DNA of 64,000 nt, from the NCBI GenBank assembly GCA_963783045.1, contig CAWAMD010000003.1, positions 1-64,000 on the forward strand. Reading direction: 5' to 3'. The notes below the pieces were generated by a model. That model did not search any database. It was not told where the DNA came from and worked only from the letters and a program-made list of their open reading frames with translations. The translations under genes and the position numbers were made by a program. Source of the DNA: CAWAMD01 sp963783045. GTDB taxonomy: Bacteria > Actinomycetota > Nitriliruptoria > Nitriliruptorales > Nitriliruptoraceae. Within the stretch, counting starts at the first letter, position 1. Each line of letters opens with the position of its first letter. This document shows positions 36,828 to 44,841 of this stretch, one piece after another.

Positions 36828-37223
36828 ACGCGTCAAGGGGATCGGTCGAGGTCGGGGTGCGAGGACATGCCGTTCCGTTCGTTCGGGGCGGCGAGTTCCC
36901 CCGGGACGCCGACGCTGCCCGCCCGACGACCCTGTCGCACCGCGTCAAGGGGTGGCGGCCGGGGGGCGACCGGGGGGGCGCAGTGGCCGGCGCGCTGGTT
37001 CGGTGGCACGGACGCGGTGACGTGTCGTGGCGCCCGGCCTTCTGCGCGGGACGGGCGACGCGGCCGGTCAGCGGCGCGGGAACGAGGAGCAGACCACGGC
37101 GCCGTCCTCGGTGACGAGCCGGCAGATGTTGTTCCACATGTAGACGAACCGGCCGGTGACGGGGCGGGCGTGGGGGCCGAACCCGGCGGGCAGGGTGGCG
37201 GTGGTGCCGTCGCTCGGGGCGCC
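36828..37223. other. Stretch without a confident gene
   Basis: About 400 bp upstream of the operator. The only coding-like signal is a minus-strand segment ending at 37068 (RFVYMWNNICRLVTEDGAVV and a basic end). It has a plausible secreted-peptide look and two cysteines but lacks an identifiable start or ribosome site. I do not call it a gene. Confidence 0.4.
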
Positions 37224-37568
37224 GTGCTCGACGAGGGCGGCTCCGACACGCCCGTGCTCTCCAAGACGGAACGCGAACGCGTCGAGACGGTCGGCGAGTC
37301 CGCTCACCGCCACCTCGCGTTCGTCGAGGAGCACGGCCGGATGACGCTCGGGGACTCGCTGCGGATCCGCCGCGAGCTGTACGGCGACCGGGTCCGCTCG
37401 ACCGCGAACCAGTTCGGCCGGCGCGGCCAGAACGCGATCCTGTACCGCAAGGTCGACCACGGCACGCCGCGACGCGACGACCAGGAGGTCGCGCTGACCG
37501 AGGAGGGGCTGCGGATCGCCCGGCTCTGGCGGCTTGCACGGCACGGGCGGCGCGCCACGGCGGGTTGA
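37224..37568 (+). CDS. Hypothetical intracellular protein, possibly winged-helix
   Basis: GTG 37224 (114 residues) or GTG 37254 could start this protein. Its body reads LSKTERERVETVGESAHRHL, then GRMTLGDSLRIRRELYGDRV, and ends with LTEEGLRIARLWRLARHG. The helical, charged composition and the final L-T-x-E-G-L-R segment suggest a small winged-helix DNA-binding protein, but I do not recognise a family. Its TGA overlaps a TTG that could start the next gene, so the two may be coupled. Confidence 0.5.
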   Translation: MLDEGGSDTPVLSKTERERVETVGESAHRHLAFVEEHGRMTLGDSLRIRRELYGDRVRSTANQFGRRGQNAILYRKVDHGTPRRDDQEVALTEEGLRIARLWRLARHGRRATAG

Positions 37569-37907
37569 CGGCCGGGACGCCGGCCGTCCCACCGGACGCA
37601 GGGTGGCAACGTCACCCCGGACTGGACCGTGGGCGCCGGCTGGTACCTCTACGTCTACCTCAACCGAAGCGACTGGCAGTTCCTCCAGGGACTCGGCGCG
37701 GCCGTGGCCAGCACGACCCTGTGCTGGTGGCTCACGCCGGCCTTGGGGTACGCGATCGGCTGCGCAGTGGCCTCGTACCTCATCACCTACTACGTCATCA
37801 AGTATTCGGCGCCCCCTCCGGGCTACTGCGCCGAGTTCAAGTTCGCCTGGGCCGGCCTCGGCACCCTGCCGCCCGTCGGGTACACATGGGTGTACCGCAA
37901 CTGCTGA
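37565..37907 (+). CDS. Second copy of the four-cysteine hydrophobic protein, leaderless
   Basis: The C-terminal domain VTPDWTVGAGWYLYVYL, two hydrophobic helices, YCAEFKF and a final cysteine match the secreted protein at 36149-36765, including the order of four cysteines. Unlike that copy it has no signal peptide. The coding sequence begins either at a TTG overlapping the upstream stop (with one break near 37610) or at GTG 37629, and neither has a good ribosome site. It may be a truncated duplicate or a cytoplasmic variant made by coupling. The small membrane gene follows 9 bp later. Confidence 0.5.
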
Positions 37908-37916
37908 GGAGCGAGG

Positions 37917-38108
37917 GTGACGCCCGCGACGCGTGACCGGCGGGGACCGGTCCGGCTCGCCGCCGTCGGCGGTGCCGTAAGCCTGGCGGCCGCGCTCCAG
38001 CTGCTGTTCGCGGGCGCGGACCCCGCGGCGCTCGGCGGTCTGGTCGGCGGCCTGGCCGTCGGCGGCGCCGGCGCCGCGCTCGCCTGGCGCCGTCGGCGCC
38101 GGGGCTGA
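37917..38108 (+). CDS. Small two-helix membrane protein paired with the second copy
   Basis: 63 residues from GTG 37917, which has a strong GAGGAGCGAGG upstream. Two hydrophobic helices (RLAAVGGAVSLAAALQLLF and LVGGLAVGGAGAALAW) end in RRRRRG. Topology and charge match the small protein at 35827-36069, which also follows a copy of the four-cysteine protein. This supports a two-gene cassette. Confidence 0.6.
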   Translation: MTPATRDRRGPVRLAAVGGAVSLAAALQLLFAGADPAALGGLVGGLAVGGAGAALAWRRRRRG

Positions 38109-38110
38109 GC

Positions 38111-38608
38111 TCAGTGGCCGCCGTCGTGGTGGCTGAAGTAGGCGGCGCCCGCAACGGCGCTGCTGGCCGGTCAGGACGTTCCAGTGGGGCGGGACGCCGT
38201 CGGGCAGCCCGTCGAGGGCGTCGCGGTCGGCGGTGACCGCGAGCCGGTGGCCCATGGTGGACACGTGCAGGGCGGCGTCGGGCAGGGGGCGCCGCCGGCC
38301 GGGAAGCCGGGGTCCCACGGGGCGCCGGCGAGCAGGCTGGCGGCGGCGGGCAGCCACCAGCCCTGGGTGTGGTCGGCGGACAGGCCGACGGCCAAGACGC
38401 CCAGGGTGTGGCGGGACGGGTCGGTGAGCACGAGCGCCCACCAGTCGACGTCGACGCCGCCGGTGGCGGCCCGGCGGGCGAGCGCTTGGCGGCCGTTGAG
38501 GGCGGCGGAGGTGACGGTGAACGCGACGGCGTCGCCGGCGGCGGGCCCGCAGGCGGTCAGGACGAGCGCGGCGGCGATGACAACGGTGGTGGCGGTGGTG
38601 GTGCGTAT
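38111..38608 (-). CDS. Secreted lipoprotein, unknown (frameshifted)
   Basis: A signal peptide with lipobox (VVIAAALVLTACGPAAG) is followed by ~140 residues with WWALVLTDPSRHTLGVLAVG, then, after a break near 38290, ALHVSTMGHRLAVTADRDAL. After a second break near 38150 the protein ends VAGAAYFSHHDGGH. No known domain. The start is unclear: the frame has no ATG or GTG before the signal peptide, so either ATA 38608 is used or another break lies upstream. Confidence 0.5.
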
Positions 38609-38680
38609 GGGTCCCCGTGGTCGGCGTGCCGCCGTGCCGCACGGCCGGTGTTGACACCGGGGCCCGCAGCGGTCCTTGTC

Positions 38681-39102
38681 GTGGGTGACGGCGACACGGA
38701 CGGGGCGGCGACGGCGGCACGGGCGGCACGCGGGAACCTGCGGCTGTGCGCGCCGCCGGGCGGCGGCGCCGAGGTCGTGGTCGTGCTGCACGCCCACCCA
38801 CCCGGGGTTCTGCGAGGTCGCGCTGGTGCGTCCGCACACGGAGCTGGCGACGTCGGCGGACGCGGTGGTGCCGGGCCGGCTCGCCGGGACCCCGTGGGAT
38901 GGGACGTGGTGGTGCAGGCCGACCTGCGCGGGGTCGTGTGGGTGTCGCAGGTCGGGCGGCGGGTCGGGCGGCTGTCCGCCGCGACGCTCGCGGACGCCTC
39001 GGACCTGGTCGTCTCGGGGCGGGGGGGGGGGGGGGGGGGGGGGAGGGGGGGGGGCGAGGGCCGGGCCCTGGACCGGCTGGCCCGGGCGTGCACGGCGGCT
39101 AG
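38681..39102 (+). CDS. PemK/MazF-like or related protein (frameshifted, runs into a poly-G tract)
   Basis: Bridging breaks near 38805 and 38905, the body reads EVVVVLHAHPPG, then ALVRPHTELATSADAVVPGR, and VVVQADLRGVVWVSQVGRRV. These resemble the beta-barrel strands of PemK/MazF-type endoribonuclease toxins, but no certain active-site residues can be assigned. The 3' part runs into a tract of 23 consecutive guanines at 39021-39043, so the C-terminus depends on its exact length. The start at GTG 38681 lacks a ribosome site. Confidence 0.35.
39016..39054. repeat. Poly-G tract (G4-C-G23-A-G10)
   Basis: There are 37 guanines in 39 bases, including 23 in a row at 39021-39043. It lies inside or at the end of the gene starting near 38681. 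Such a run would form a stable G-quadruplex and slip during replication and sequencing, so its length is not trustworthy. Confidence 0.85.
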
Positions 39103-39239
39103 CGGCCGGCCGTCGCGGCGCGGGCGCGGCGGGCCGCCACGACGGTCCGGTAGCGGGCGTCCAGGCGGCGTCGGGCGCGGGCGCGGTCGGCCTCAAGCCG
39201 GCGTCGGCGGGCCGCCGCGTCCGGTCGGGTGCGGTCCAT
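39099..39239 (-). CDS. Very small basic protein
   Basis: 46 residues from ATG 39239 behind an ACGGAGACG ribosome site. It is almost entirely alanine, arginine and aspartate and presumably one amphipathic helix. No family is recognised. It is the last of a run of minus-strand small genes reaching back to 42.4 kb. Confidence 0.4.
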   Translation of the reverse strand: MDRTRPDAAARRRRLEADRARARRRLDARYRTVVAARRARAATAGR

Positions 39240-39926
39240 GGGTCGTCTCCGTTCCGGTCCGGCGCTACCTGCCGCCGAGTCCGCCAGCTCGGCCATCAGT
39301 TCGTGGATGGCGTCGCGGTGGCGCGCCTCGTCGTCCGGCGGCAGCCGTCGCCCGTCGCGGCCCACGTCTCGTCGGTGCGCAGGATCGCGTCGAGGAGCAG
39401 GGCCGTGGTCCGCACGCCAGCCGTTTCGCCATACGCCGGTCCACCGGGCCCTCTCCCCGGCCGCGCTGGCCGTCCGGCGTCGAGGTCGGCGATCGCCCCG
39501 TGGCGTCGTGCGTCCGCCTCGGCCATGGCCTGCACGGGGCGCGACGGGCCCGTCCAGCCGCACGAGCAGGCGCCGTGGAAATGCTCCCGGTGGGCCGTCT
39601 CGCGCATCGTCACGGTCGTCGCGTGGGCTGCCGTGCGCCTCCGCGCGGCCTGTTCGGCCCGGCGTTCCGCCTCGGCGAGCACGCGGACGGCGTCGCCGGC
39701 CACCAGGCGGCAGCAAACGTCCTCGAACGCCGGCGTGCCGCCGTGGTGGGCGTGGAGGGTCCGCAGGGCGGTGCTGCTCCTCGACGAGCGCGAGCGCGCG
39801 GTCGAGGAGTTCGTCGTCGGTCATGCGGCGCCGTGCCCGGGCGGCGTCGGCCGTGCCGTCGGCGTGGTGCCGGGCGCGGATGCCGTCGGCGATCTCGGCG
39901 GCGCGCCGGCGGGATGCGTCGGACAT
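39236..39926 (-). CDS. Hypothetical protein (frameshifted)
   Basis: ATG 39926, eight bases after the stop of the preceding gene and with GAGGGACG upstream, begins MSDASRRRAAEIADGIRARH. After a break near 39770 it continues through DAVRVLAEAERRAEQAARRR and a CSCGW pair. It is helical and charged. The end is uncertain because two more breaks (near 39420 and 39340) are likely. No domain is recognised. Confidence 0.4.
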
Positions 39927-39934
39927 GGCGTCCC

Positions 39935-40147
39935 TCAGCTCGTCGAACGGTCGCGTGCCCATCGTCGCCTGCCCGGTCCGTCGCCCGTGCGGTACGCCGT
40001 CGATGCTAGGGGCGGGGCGACCTGCCAGCGTTCGAGGCCGGCGCAGTCGGGCCAGGTCCGCCGGCGGCCGTCCCAGGCGGGTTCGCACAGGTGCAGATCC
40101 GCGTGCGGGCGGCCGTGCGGGTCGAGGATCAGGGTGCAGCCGGTCAC
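39935..40147 (-). CDS. Small hypothetical protein
   Basis: 70 residues from GTG 40147, preceded by a perfect GAGGAG. The beta-strand start (TGCTLILDPHGRPHADLHLC) and three cysteines are notable. The intact frame and strong ribosome site support a real gene; no family is recognised. Confidence 0.55.
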   Translation of the reverse strand: MTGCTLILDPHGRPHADLHLCEPAWDGRRRTWPDCAGLERWQVAPPLASTAYRTGDGPGRRRWARDRSTS

Positions 40148-40176
40148 GTGGGCTCCTCGGGTCGTGCGTCGCGGGG

Positions 40177-40917
40177 TCACGCGTGGACGAGCGCCGCGAG
40201 GATCGCGCGGCGCAGCGTCTCGGGGGGGCACGTCGTACCCGTTGGGCCGCAGGATCCCCGCGGCGGCGGCGACCTGCGCGTCGGTGACGGCGGTGACGGC
40301 GGGGCCGTCGTGCGGCGTCGGGCCCCACAGGCCGGCGTCGACCTCGGCGCGGTGGTCGACCTCGTCGTCGGACGCGGCCTCGAGCGTGGCGCGTTCGGGG
40401 CCCACGGGGCCGTGGTCGGGGCAGCGGGCGACCAGCCGTGGCGGACGCCCGTGACGACCGTGTCGCGGCAGCGCAGGTCCGCCGTCCGGTCCGCGAGCCG
40501 TCCCCAGCGTCGGGCGAGGTCGCCGCGGACGGGGCCGGGGGCGTTGCCGATCAGCGCATCGACGTGCAGGCCGGCCCGCTCGCAGACCGCGAGCAGCCAC
40601 ACGGCGTAGTCGAGCGGCAGGTCGTGGGCGCCCCCGGCGGCTCCGGCGCCGGGCGGCGTCTCGGCGGGCACGCTGGCGAACCCGAGCCGGCGGGCGGCCA
40701 CGATACGGTGGTGGCCGTCCCAGACGCGCCCGTCCGGGCCGAGCAGGACCGGTTCGGTGACCGCGCCGACGGCGGCGAGGTGGAGTTCGAGGTCGCGCTG
40801 GTAGCAGCCGGGGCTGCCGTCGCAGCGGACGTGGGGGGAGCCGGCGGGCCGGTAGTCGCGCAGCAGCGCGGCCAGGGGCATCGGCGTCGCGGCGCCGGCG
40901 GGCGGCGGGGTGGCCAT
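40177..40917 (-). CDS. ParB/Srx-like N-terminal domain protein (frameshifted)
   Basis: ATG 40917 starts a protein of about 245 residues. The ParB-type motif GRVWDGHHRIVAARRLGF (residues ~70-90) is preceded by TEPVLLGPD, the usual strand-and-loop of ParB/sulfiredoxin-like nucleotide-binding folds. The C-terminal part, after breaks near 40430 and 40230, contains ATLEAASDDEVDHRAEVDAG. Stand-alone ParB-like proteins on islands are often modification or partition factors; which applies here is unknown. Confidence 0.6.
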   Translation of the reverse strand: MATPPPAGAATPMPLAALLRDYRPAGSPHVRCDGSPGCYQRDLELHLAAVGAVTEPVLLGPDGRVWDGHHRIVAARRLGFASVPAETPPGAGAAGGAHDLPLDYAVWLLAVCERAGLHVDALIGNAPGPVRGDLARRWGRLADRTADLRCRDTVVTGVRHGWSPAAPTTAPWAPNAPRSRPRPTTRSTTAPRSTPACGARRRTTAPPSPPSPTRRSPPPRGSCGPTGTTCPPETLRRAILAALVHA

Positions 40918-40955
40918 GCGGTTTCCTCGGCGGTCGTCCCGTCGATGGTCGGCGG

Positions 40956-41453
40956 TCAGGAGCCGGCGGCACGCAGGCCCGCGAGCAGCCGCAGCGCGGC
41001 GGCGATCAGCCGGGCGTCGTCGCGGTCGCCGCAGAACGCGAGGCTGGTCTCGCTCGATCGGCGGTGGCGGACGCCCGGCGACGGGACCGGCCGGCGGGGC
41101 AGGAGCATGGTGAGCAGGGCGACGCCCCACACGTTCCAGCGCAGCCCGCCCGTGGCCGGGTCGGGACGGGCGTCGACGGCCTCGACCCGGTCGAGGCGGG
41201 CGAGCGCGTCCGGGTCGGGGACCAGCAGGACGCGGACGGTGCGGTCGGACCGTGCGAGGACGTCGGGGTCCGGGGGGACCGGGCGCCGGCCGGCGCGGGC
41301 CTGCCGACGGGGGCGGGCGCGACGATGCCGCCGCGGCCGTCGCGCTGCAGGCGCAGCGGCGGGCGCGGGTCGTGGGTCGGGGGGCCGGGCGGCGACGCGG
41401 CCGGCGACGGTCGGCACGGGCCGCCAGCAAGCGGGGCAGTGCCGCGGCGTCAT
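40956..41453 (-). CDS. Hypothetical protein with zinc-knuckle start
   Basis: ATG 41453 overlaps the likely stop of the preceding gene (ATGA). The N-terminus has a CPAC pair (RHCPACWRPVPTVAGR), and the C-terminal half is regular: VRVLLVPDPDALARLDRVEA, then LAFCGDRDDARLIAAALRLL. The low-complexity middle suggests one or two frame breaks. No family is recognised. Confidence 0.45.
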   Translation of the reverse strand: MTPRHCPACWRPVPTVAGRVAARPPDPRPAPAAAPAARRPRRHRRARPRRQARAGRRPVPPDPDVLARSDRTVRVLLVPDPDALARLDRVEAVDARPDPATGGLRWNVWGVALLTMLLPRRPVPSPGVRHRRSSETSLAFCGDRDDARLIAAALRLLAGLRAAGS

Positions 41454-41723
41454 CCGCCGGGGCCCGCGGGGCCGGCCGGCGGGTCGGGCCGTTCGAGCCG
41501 TCGGGGGCGTGCTCGGCGGCGTCGGTCCAGCCGTCGCCGTCGGCCCAGGCGACCAGGACCTCGTCGGCGGCGGGACGCCGTCGACGACGCCGGACCAGCC
41601 GTTGTCGGCGTGGCGGACGGGCTGGCCGATGAGGACCGGGGTGCCGTCGTCCCAGCGGGGGTGGCGCGGGTCGGGCGGGGGACGTCCGGGGATCCGGGGC
41701 CGGAACGGGGTGACGGTGCCCAT
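41450..41723 (-). CDS. Hypothetical small protein (frameshifted)
   Basis: ATG 41723 follows GAAGGGAG and begins MGTVTPFRPRIPGRPPPDPR, then PVRHADNGWSGVVDGVP. A break near 41585 leads to DEVLVAWADGDGWTD, which looks like an SH3-like beta barrel. It probably ends in a TGA overlapping the next ATG. The function is unknown. Confidence 0.45.
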
Positions 41724-42043
41724 CGTGGCTCCCTTCGTCGGCCGGGCGGGGCCGGTCGGGTCGAGGCGGCGGGCGGCCGCGCCGGCGGCAGTGTCGGCGG
41801 CCAGGTCGGCCAGGAGCCGGCGCACGGGGCCGGCGAGCGCCGGGTCGGCCGCCTCGGCGGCGGCGGCCAGATCGGCCAGGGCGGCGGCGAGCCGGCCGGC
41901 GAGCTGCGGATGGGGCGGCCGGGCCCAGTCGCGCGGACGGCCGGTCACGGCGTCGACGTGCAGCCGGCGGGCGGACTCGAGGAGCCGGTCGACCGGGGTA
42001 CCCAGCGGGCGGGTGCCGCGCGGACGGCCGTCGGGGGTCGCAT
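41724..42043 (-). CDS. Hypothetical helical protein (one frameshift)
   Basis: ATG 42043 follows GGAGGA and begins MRPPTAVRAAP. After a break near 42005 the frame reads GTPVDRLLESARRLHVDAV and a long alanine-rich helix (LAAALADLAAAAEAADPALA). It reads without a stop into the next gene, so its true end is unclear. No family is recognised. Confidence 0.4.
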
Positions 42044-42125
42044 CGGGTTCCTCCGGCGGTCGGCGGGCGGCCGGGCGTGGCCGGACGGCGGAGTGTGCCG
42101 GGCGGGTCCGACGCGGCCCGACGCG

Positions 42126-42357
42126 TCAGCGCCGCCGGGGCCGGCAGGCGGGCTCCGCGGCGCGCCGCACGACGCGCGGCGGCGGCTCACGGGTGGTTTC
42201 GAGCCAGGCTTCGATCTCGTCCGGGTCCCACCGGTGCTGCTGCCCTACCTTGAAGGGGCGCGGGAAGGCGCGGTCGCGGCGGGCCAGGGTGCGGACGGTC
42301 ACGTAGTGGATCCCGAGGAGGGTCTGCGGCCTCCCGGACGGTGAGTAGCGGCTTCAA
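42126..42357 (-). CDS. Excisionase/AlpA-like helix-turn-helix protein (one frameshift)
   Basis: TTG 42357, eight bases after GGAGGA, begins LKPLLTVREAAD. A one-base break near 42330 leads into IHYVTVRTLARRDRAFPRPF and QHRWDPDEIEAWLETT, the MerR-like excisionase helix-turn-helix plus wing. It is the only recombination-related gene I can recognise in island 2 and might be a directionality factor or a phage-type regulator. Confidence 0.65.
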
Positions 42358-42430
42358 TGCCAGTCCTCCGGGCGTGTGGCCGGCCGGGCGGGGCGAGTGT
42401 GTGGCACCGGTCCGGCGGGTCCCGGTCCGG

Positions 42431-43371
42431 TCAGCGCGGGGCGGTGCGCACGACGGGGACGACGGTGACGTCGGGGTCGGGGCGGGCGGACGCCGCGGGG
42501 ACGGCCCACAGGGACGCGGCGGCGACCGCGGCGGCGACCGCGACCGACGCGGCCGCCCGGCGCGGCGAGGGGCGCAGCGGCGGGACGGCGGCCCCGTCGG
42601 CGAGGGTGGCGACGCGGGCGGCGTCCACGTCGATGCGTCCGACGGCGGCGCCGGCGGGCACGGCCCGGGGCCGGTTGAACGCGACGGCGAGCGAGGCGAG
42701 CAGCGGCCCGAGGCCGACCCGGGCGGCCGCGGACGCGTCGGCGCGGGCCTCGGCGCGCACGCGGGCGTGGTCGACGAGGTCGTCCAGGACCGGGAGGAAG
42801 AACGCGAGCGCGGCGGCGGTGCGGGCGACGGCAAACCGGGCCGGGTCGCGGGCGGCGACGTGGGCCGCCTCGTGGGTGAGCGCGGCGGCGAGCGCGTCGT
42901 CGTCGAGGTCGTCGGCGTAGCCGGCGGCGACGACCACGCGGGGGCGGGCCAGCCCGTGGCAGAACGCGGCGACGCCGGGGTGGCTGGTGACGGTGACGCG
43001 GGCCGGGTCCAGGCCGGCCGTCTCGGCGGCGGCGGCGACCCGCGGGCAGGGCGGCCGGCCGGACGCCAGGGCGGCGGCCAGCAGCAGCCGGGTGGCGGCC
43101 CACTGGCGGGCCGCGGCGACCGCGCCAGCGGCGAGCAGGACTGCCAGGGCCGCGGCGGCGGCGACGGCGACGGTCCAGGCGGGCACGCCGGGGCCGAGCC
43201 GGACGGTGCAGGGCAGGCCGGCGCGACGGGGATGCGTCCCGCGCCGGGCAGGTCGGCCAGGGCGCACGGCAGGTTCGCGGCGCCGAGCCGGACGGTCGTC
43301 GCGCCGGCCGCGACGGGCGCCGCCGCGGCGACGGCTACCGTCGCCCAGGTGGGGTCGTGCCGTGGGTTCAT
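42431..43371 (-). CDS. blaR1-like: M56-family (BlaR1-like) membrane metallopeptidase (one frameshift)
   Basis: ATG 43371 overlaps the BlaI stop (ATGA). After a break near 43220 the protein of about 310 residues shows an N-terminal membrane helix (VAVAAAAALAVLLAAGAVAA) and the zinc motif HEAAH in AALTHEAAHVAARDPARFAV. A membrane-facing helix and a C-terminal hydrophobic segment follow. M56 proteases paired with BlaI cleave or inactivate the repressor when a signal is sensed, as in BlaR1/MecR1. No beta-lactam-sensing penicillin-binding domain is visible, so the signal is unknown. Confidence 0.8.
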
Positions 43372-43766
43372 CCGGTCTCCGTGGTCCCGTGGCGGTCGAG
43401 GGCGGCGCGCAGCCGGTCGGCCAGGTCGGGGCGGCCGGACACGGCATCGGCGATCCCGGCGGCGGCGGCGGCGCCGTAGGCGGCGAGCAGCCCGTCGGCG
43501 GCCCGGGCGGCCTCGAAGCGGCCGAGCTCGCCGCGGGCGACCGCGGGCCGGTAGGTGTGGGCGCGGCCGTCGCGGCGCCGCTCGAGGTAGCCCTTGTCGG
43601 CGAGGCGGCCCATGACGGTCATCACCGTGTTGTAGGCCCAGCGGCGCGGGTGGGCGGCCTCGAGGTCGGCGACGGTGTCGCCGACGGTGCGCCAGGCGCC
43701 GTCGGCGTCCCAGAGCGCTTCCATGACCTTGGTTTCGAGGGCGCCGAGCGTGGGGGCGGGGTCCAT
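43368..43766 (-). CDS. blaI-like: BlaI/MecI-family repressor
   Basis: The 132-residue protein begins MDPAPTLGALETKVMEALW, the standard BlaI winged-helix start. It continues with RRWAYNTVMTVMGRLADKGY, the recognition helix, and a C-terminal dimerisation region. It binds dyad operators as a dimer and is inactivated by the coupled M56 protease. Two identical-form dyads lie directly upstream, so it very likely represses itself and the divergent secreted gene at 43884. Confidence 0.9.
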   Translation of the reverse strand: MDPAPTLGALETKVMEALWDADGAWRTVGDTVADLEAAHPRRWAYNTVMTVMGRLADKGYLERRRDGRAHTYRPAVARGELGRFEAARAADGLLAAYGAAAAAGIADAVSGRPDLADRLRAALDRHGTTETG

Positions 43767-43789
43767 GCGGGGTCCGATCCTTGACGTTT

Positions 43790-43835
43790 ACTACGCCGCC
43801 CGGCATAGTTTGGAAACTACGGGGCGACGCATAGT
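43790..43835. promoter_or_regulatory. Twin BlaI-type operators between blaI and a secreted gene
   Basis: ACTACG-N8-CATAGT occurs at 43790-43809 and again at 43816-43835, with identical half-sites, identical eight-base spacing and starts 26 bp apart. They sit in the 117-bp divergent gap between the BlaI start at 43766 and the secreted gene at 43884. Near-identical single dyads occur at 36808 and 35177. Confidence 0.8.
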
Positions 43836-43883
43836 CGCAATCTACACCGTGCGCCGACGGTGCACGACGGAACGGGGGGCGCC

Positions 43884-44327
43884 ATGAGAGCAACGATCGC
43901 GACGATCCTGGCCGTAGTCGCGCTGCTGTTCGTGGCGCCGGTGCCGGCGGGGGCGGCGCCGCTCTCCTCGGGCGGCCTGCCGCCCGCCACCGTCGACTCG
44001 GCGTCGGGCTGCAACGGGTCGGTGTGCATCTTCCTGACCGGCACCGGCCTGTACGTGTCCGACTGGACCACCCGGGCCTACCCGACCTCGTACGTGTGCT
44101 CGTCGCCGCGGTTCTGGCGCAACGGCGTGCTCGTGGCGACAGGGTCGACGGCCTGCGGCGGGTCCGGCAGCGAGTTCGTCGCCCACTACGGCTCGGGCAC
44201 GGTGGGGCCGGGCCAGAAGGTCTGGAACTACGCGGTGAACGAGTGCATCGCGGGCACCCACGACTACTTCACGGACTTCGGGCGCGCCTACGGGTACGGG
44301 CGGTACTGGGTGACCTTCACCTGCTGA
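43884..44327 (+). CDS. Small secreted cysteine-rich protein, BlaI-linked
   Basis: The 147-residue protein has a signal peptide (IATILAVVALLFVAPVPAGA). The mature domain starts SGCNGSVCIFLTGTGLYVSD, has six cysteines in all, carries DYFTDFGRAYGYGRYWVTF, and ends with cysteine as the last residue. The frame is intact. It is divergent from blaI across two operator dyads. Streptomycetes have many secreted proteins with a C-x-G-S-V-C-I start; their roles are unknown. Toxin, enzyme inhibitor or signal are all possible. Confidence 0.8.
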   Translation: MRATIATILAVVALLFVAPVPAGAAPLSSGGLPPATVDSASGCNGSVCIFLTGTGLYVSDWTTRAYPTSYVCSSPRFWRNGVLVATGSTACGGSGSEFVAHYGSGTVGPGQKVWNYAVNECIAGTHDYFTDFGRAYGYGRYWVTFTC

Positions 44328-44413
44328 CAGCCCGCGGGCCGCGACGGCCCGCACGTCTAGCCTCGGCGGCGAGCAGCGACGCTCCCCGCCGGGACGCGGA
44401 CGAGGGAGGGACC

Positions 44414-44788
44414 ATGGGCAGCGATGGTGTGCGGGGCTTGCTGGCGGGCGCGGCCGGCGGGCTGGTGGCGCTCGTGGTCGTCGCCGCGACCGCGGTGCCG
44501 TGGACCGCCGGCGGGCCGGGGCCGGTCCGGGGCGTCTGGGCGCTGGTGCTGCTCGCCGTCGGAGGGCTCGCGACCGGGGCGGCCGTGCTCGCCGGGCGTC
44601 GGCCGGCGGCCGGGTTCGGGCTCACGGTCCTTGCCGGCGCGGTGCTCGGGCTGGCCCTGGCGCCGCACGCGCTCGAGGCGGGCTGGGGCGTGTCGCCCGT
44701 CACGATGCTGGGGTTCGCGGGCCGCAACCCCGCCGCGTGGCTCGCCGTGGGGGTCGCCGCCGTCCGTGCCGGACGGCGGGCGCCCTAG
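44414..44788 (+). CDS. Small multi-helix membrane protein
   Basis: 124 residues from ATG 44414 behind GAGGGAGGG. It has four hydrophobic helices (for example LLAGAAGGLVALVVVAATAV and LTVLAGAVLGLALAPHALEA) and a basic C-terminus. It follows the secreted protein at 43884 by 86 bp on the same strand, the third instance of a secreted gene followed by a small membrane gene. No family is recognised. Confidence 0.7.
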   Translation: MGSDGVRGLLAGAAGGLVALVVVAATAVPWTAGGPGPVRGVWALVLLAVGGLATGAAVLAGRRPAAGFGLTVLAGAVLGLALAPHALEAGWGVSPVTMLGFAGRNPAAWLAVGVAAVRAGRRAP

Positions 44789-44841
44789 CGGGCGCCGACA
44801 CCGGCGCCGCCTACGGTCGCGGCACACGACCGGAGGACGGC

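Noticed and set aside
37068..37223. A small minus-strand secreted-peptide gene
   Set aside because: The ending looks plausible, but there is no start codon with a ribosome site and it lies antisense to the start of the gene at 37224.
37068..38837. A 589-codon minus-strand open frame
   Set aside because: Composition is repetitive arginine/proline. Its real content is short pieces of other genes, such as part of the lipoprotein at 38111.
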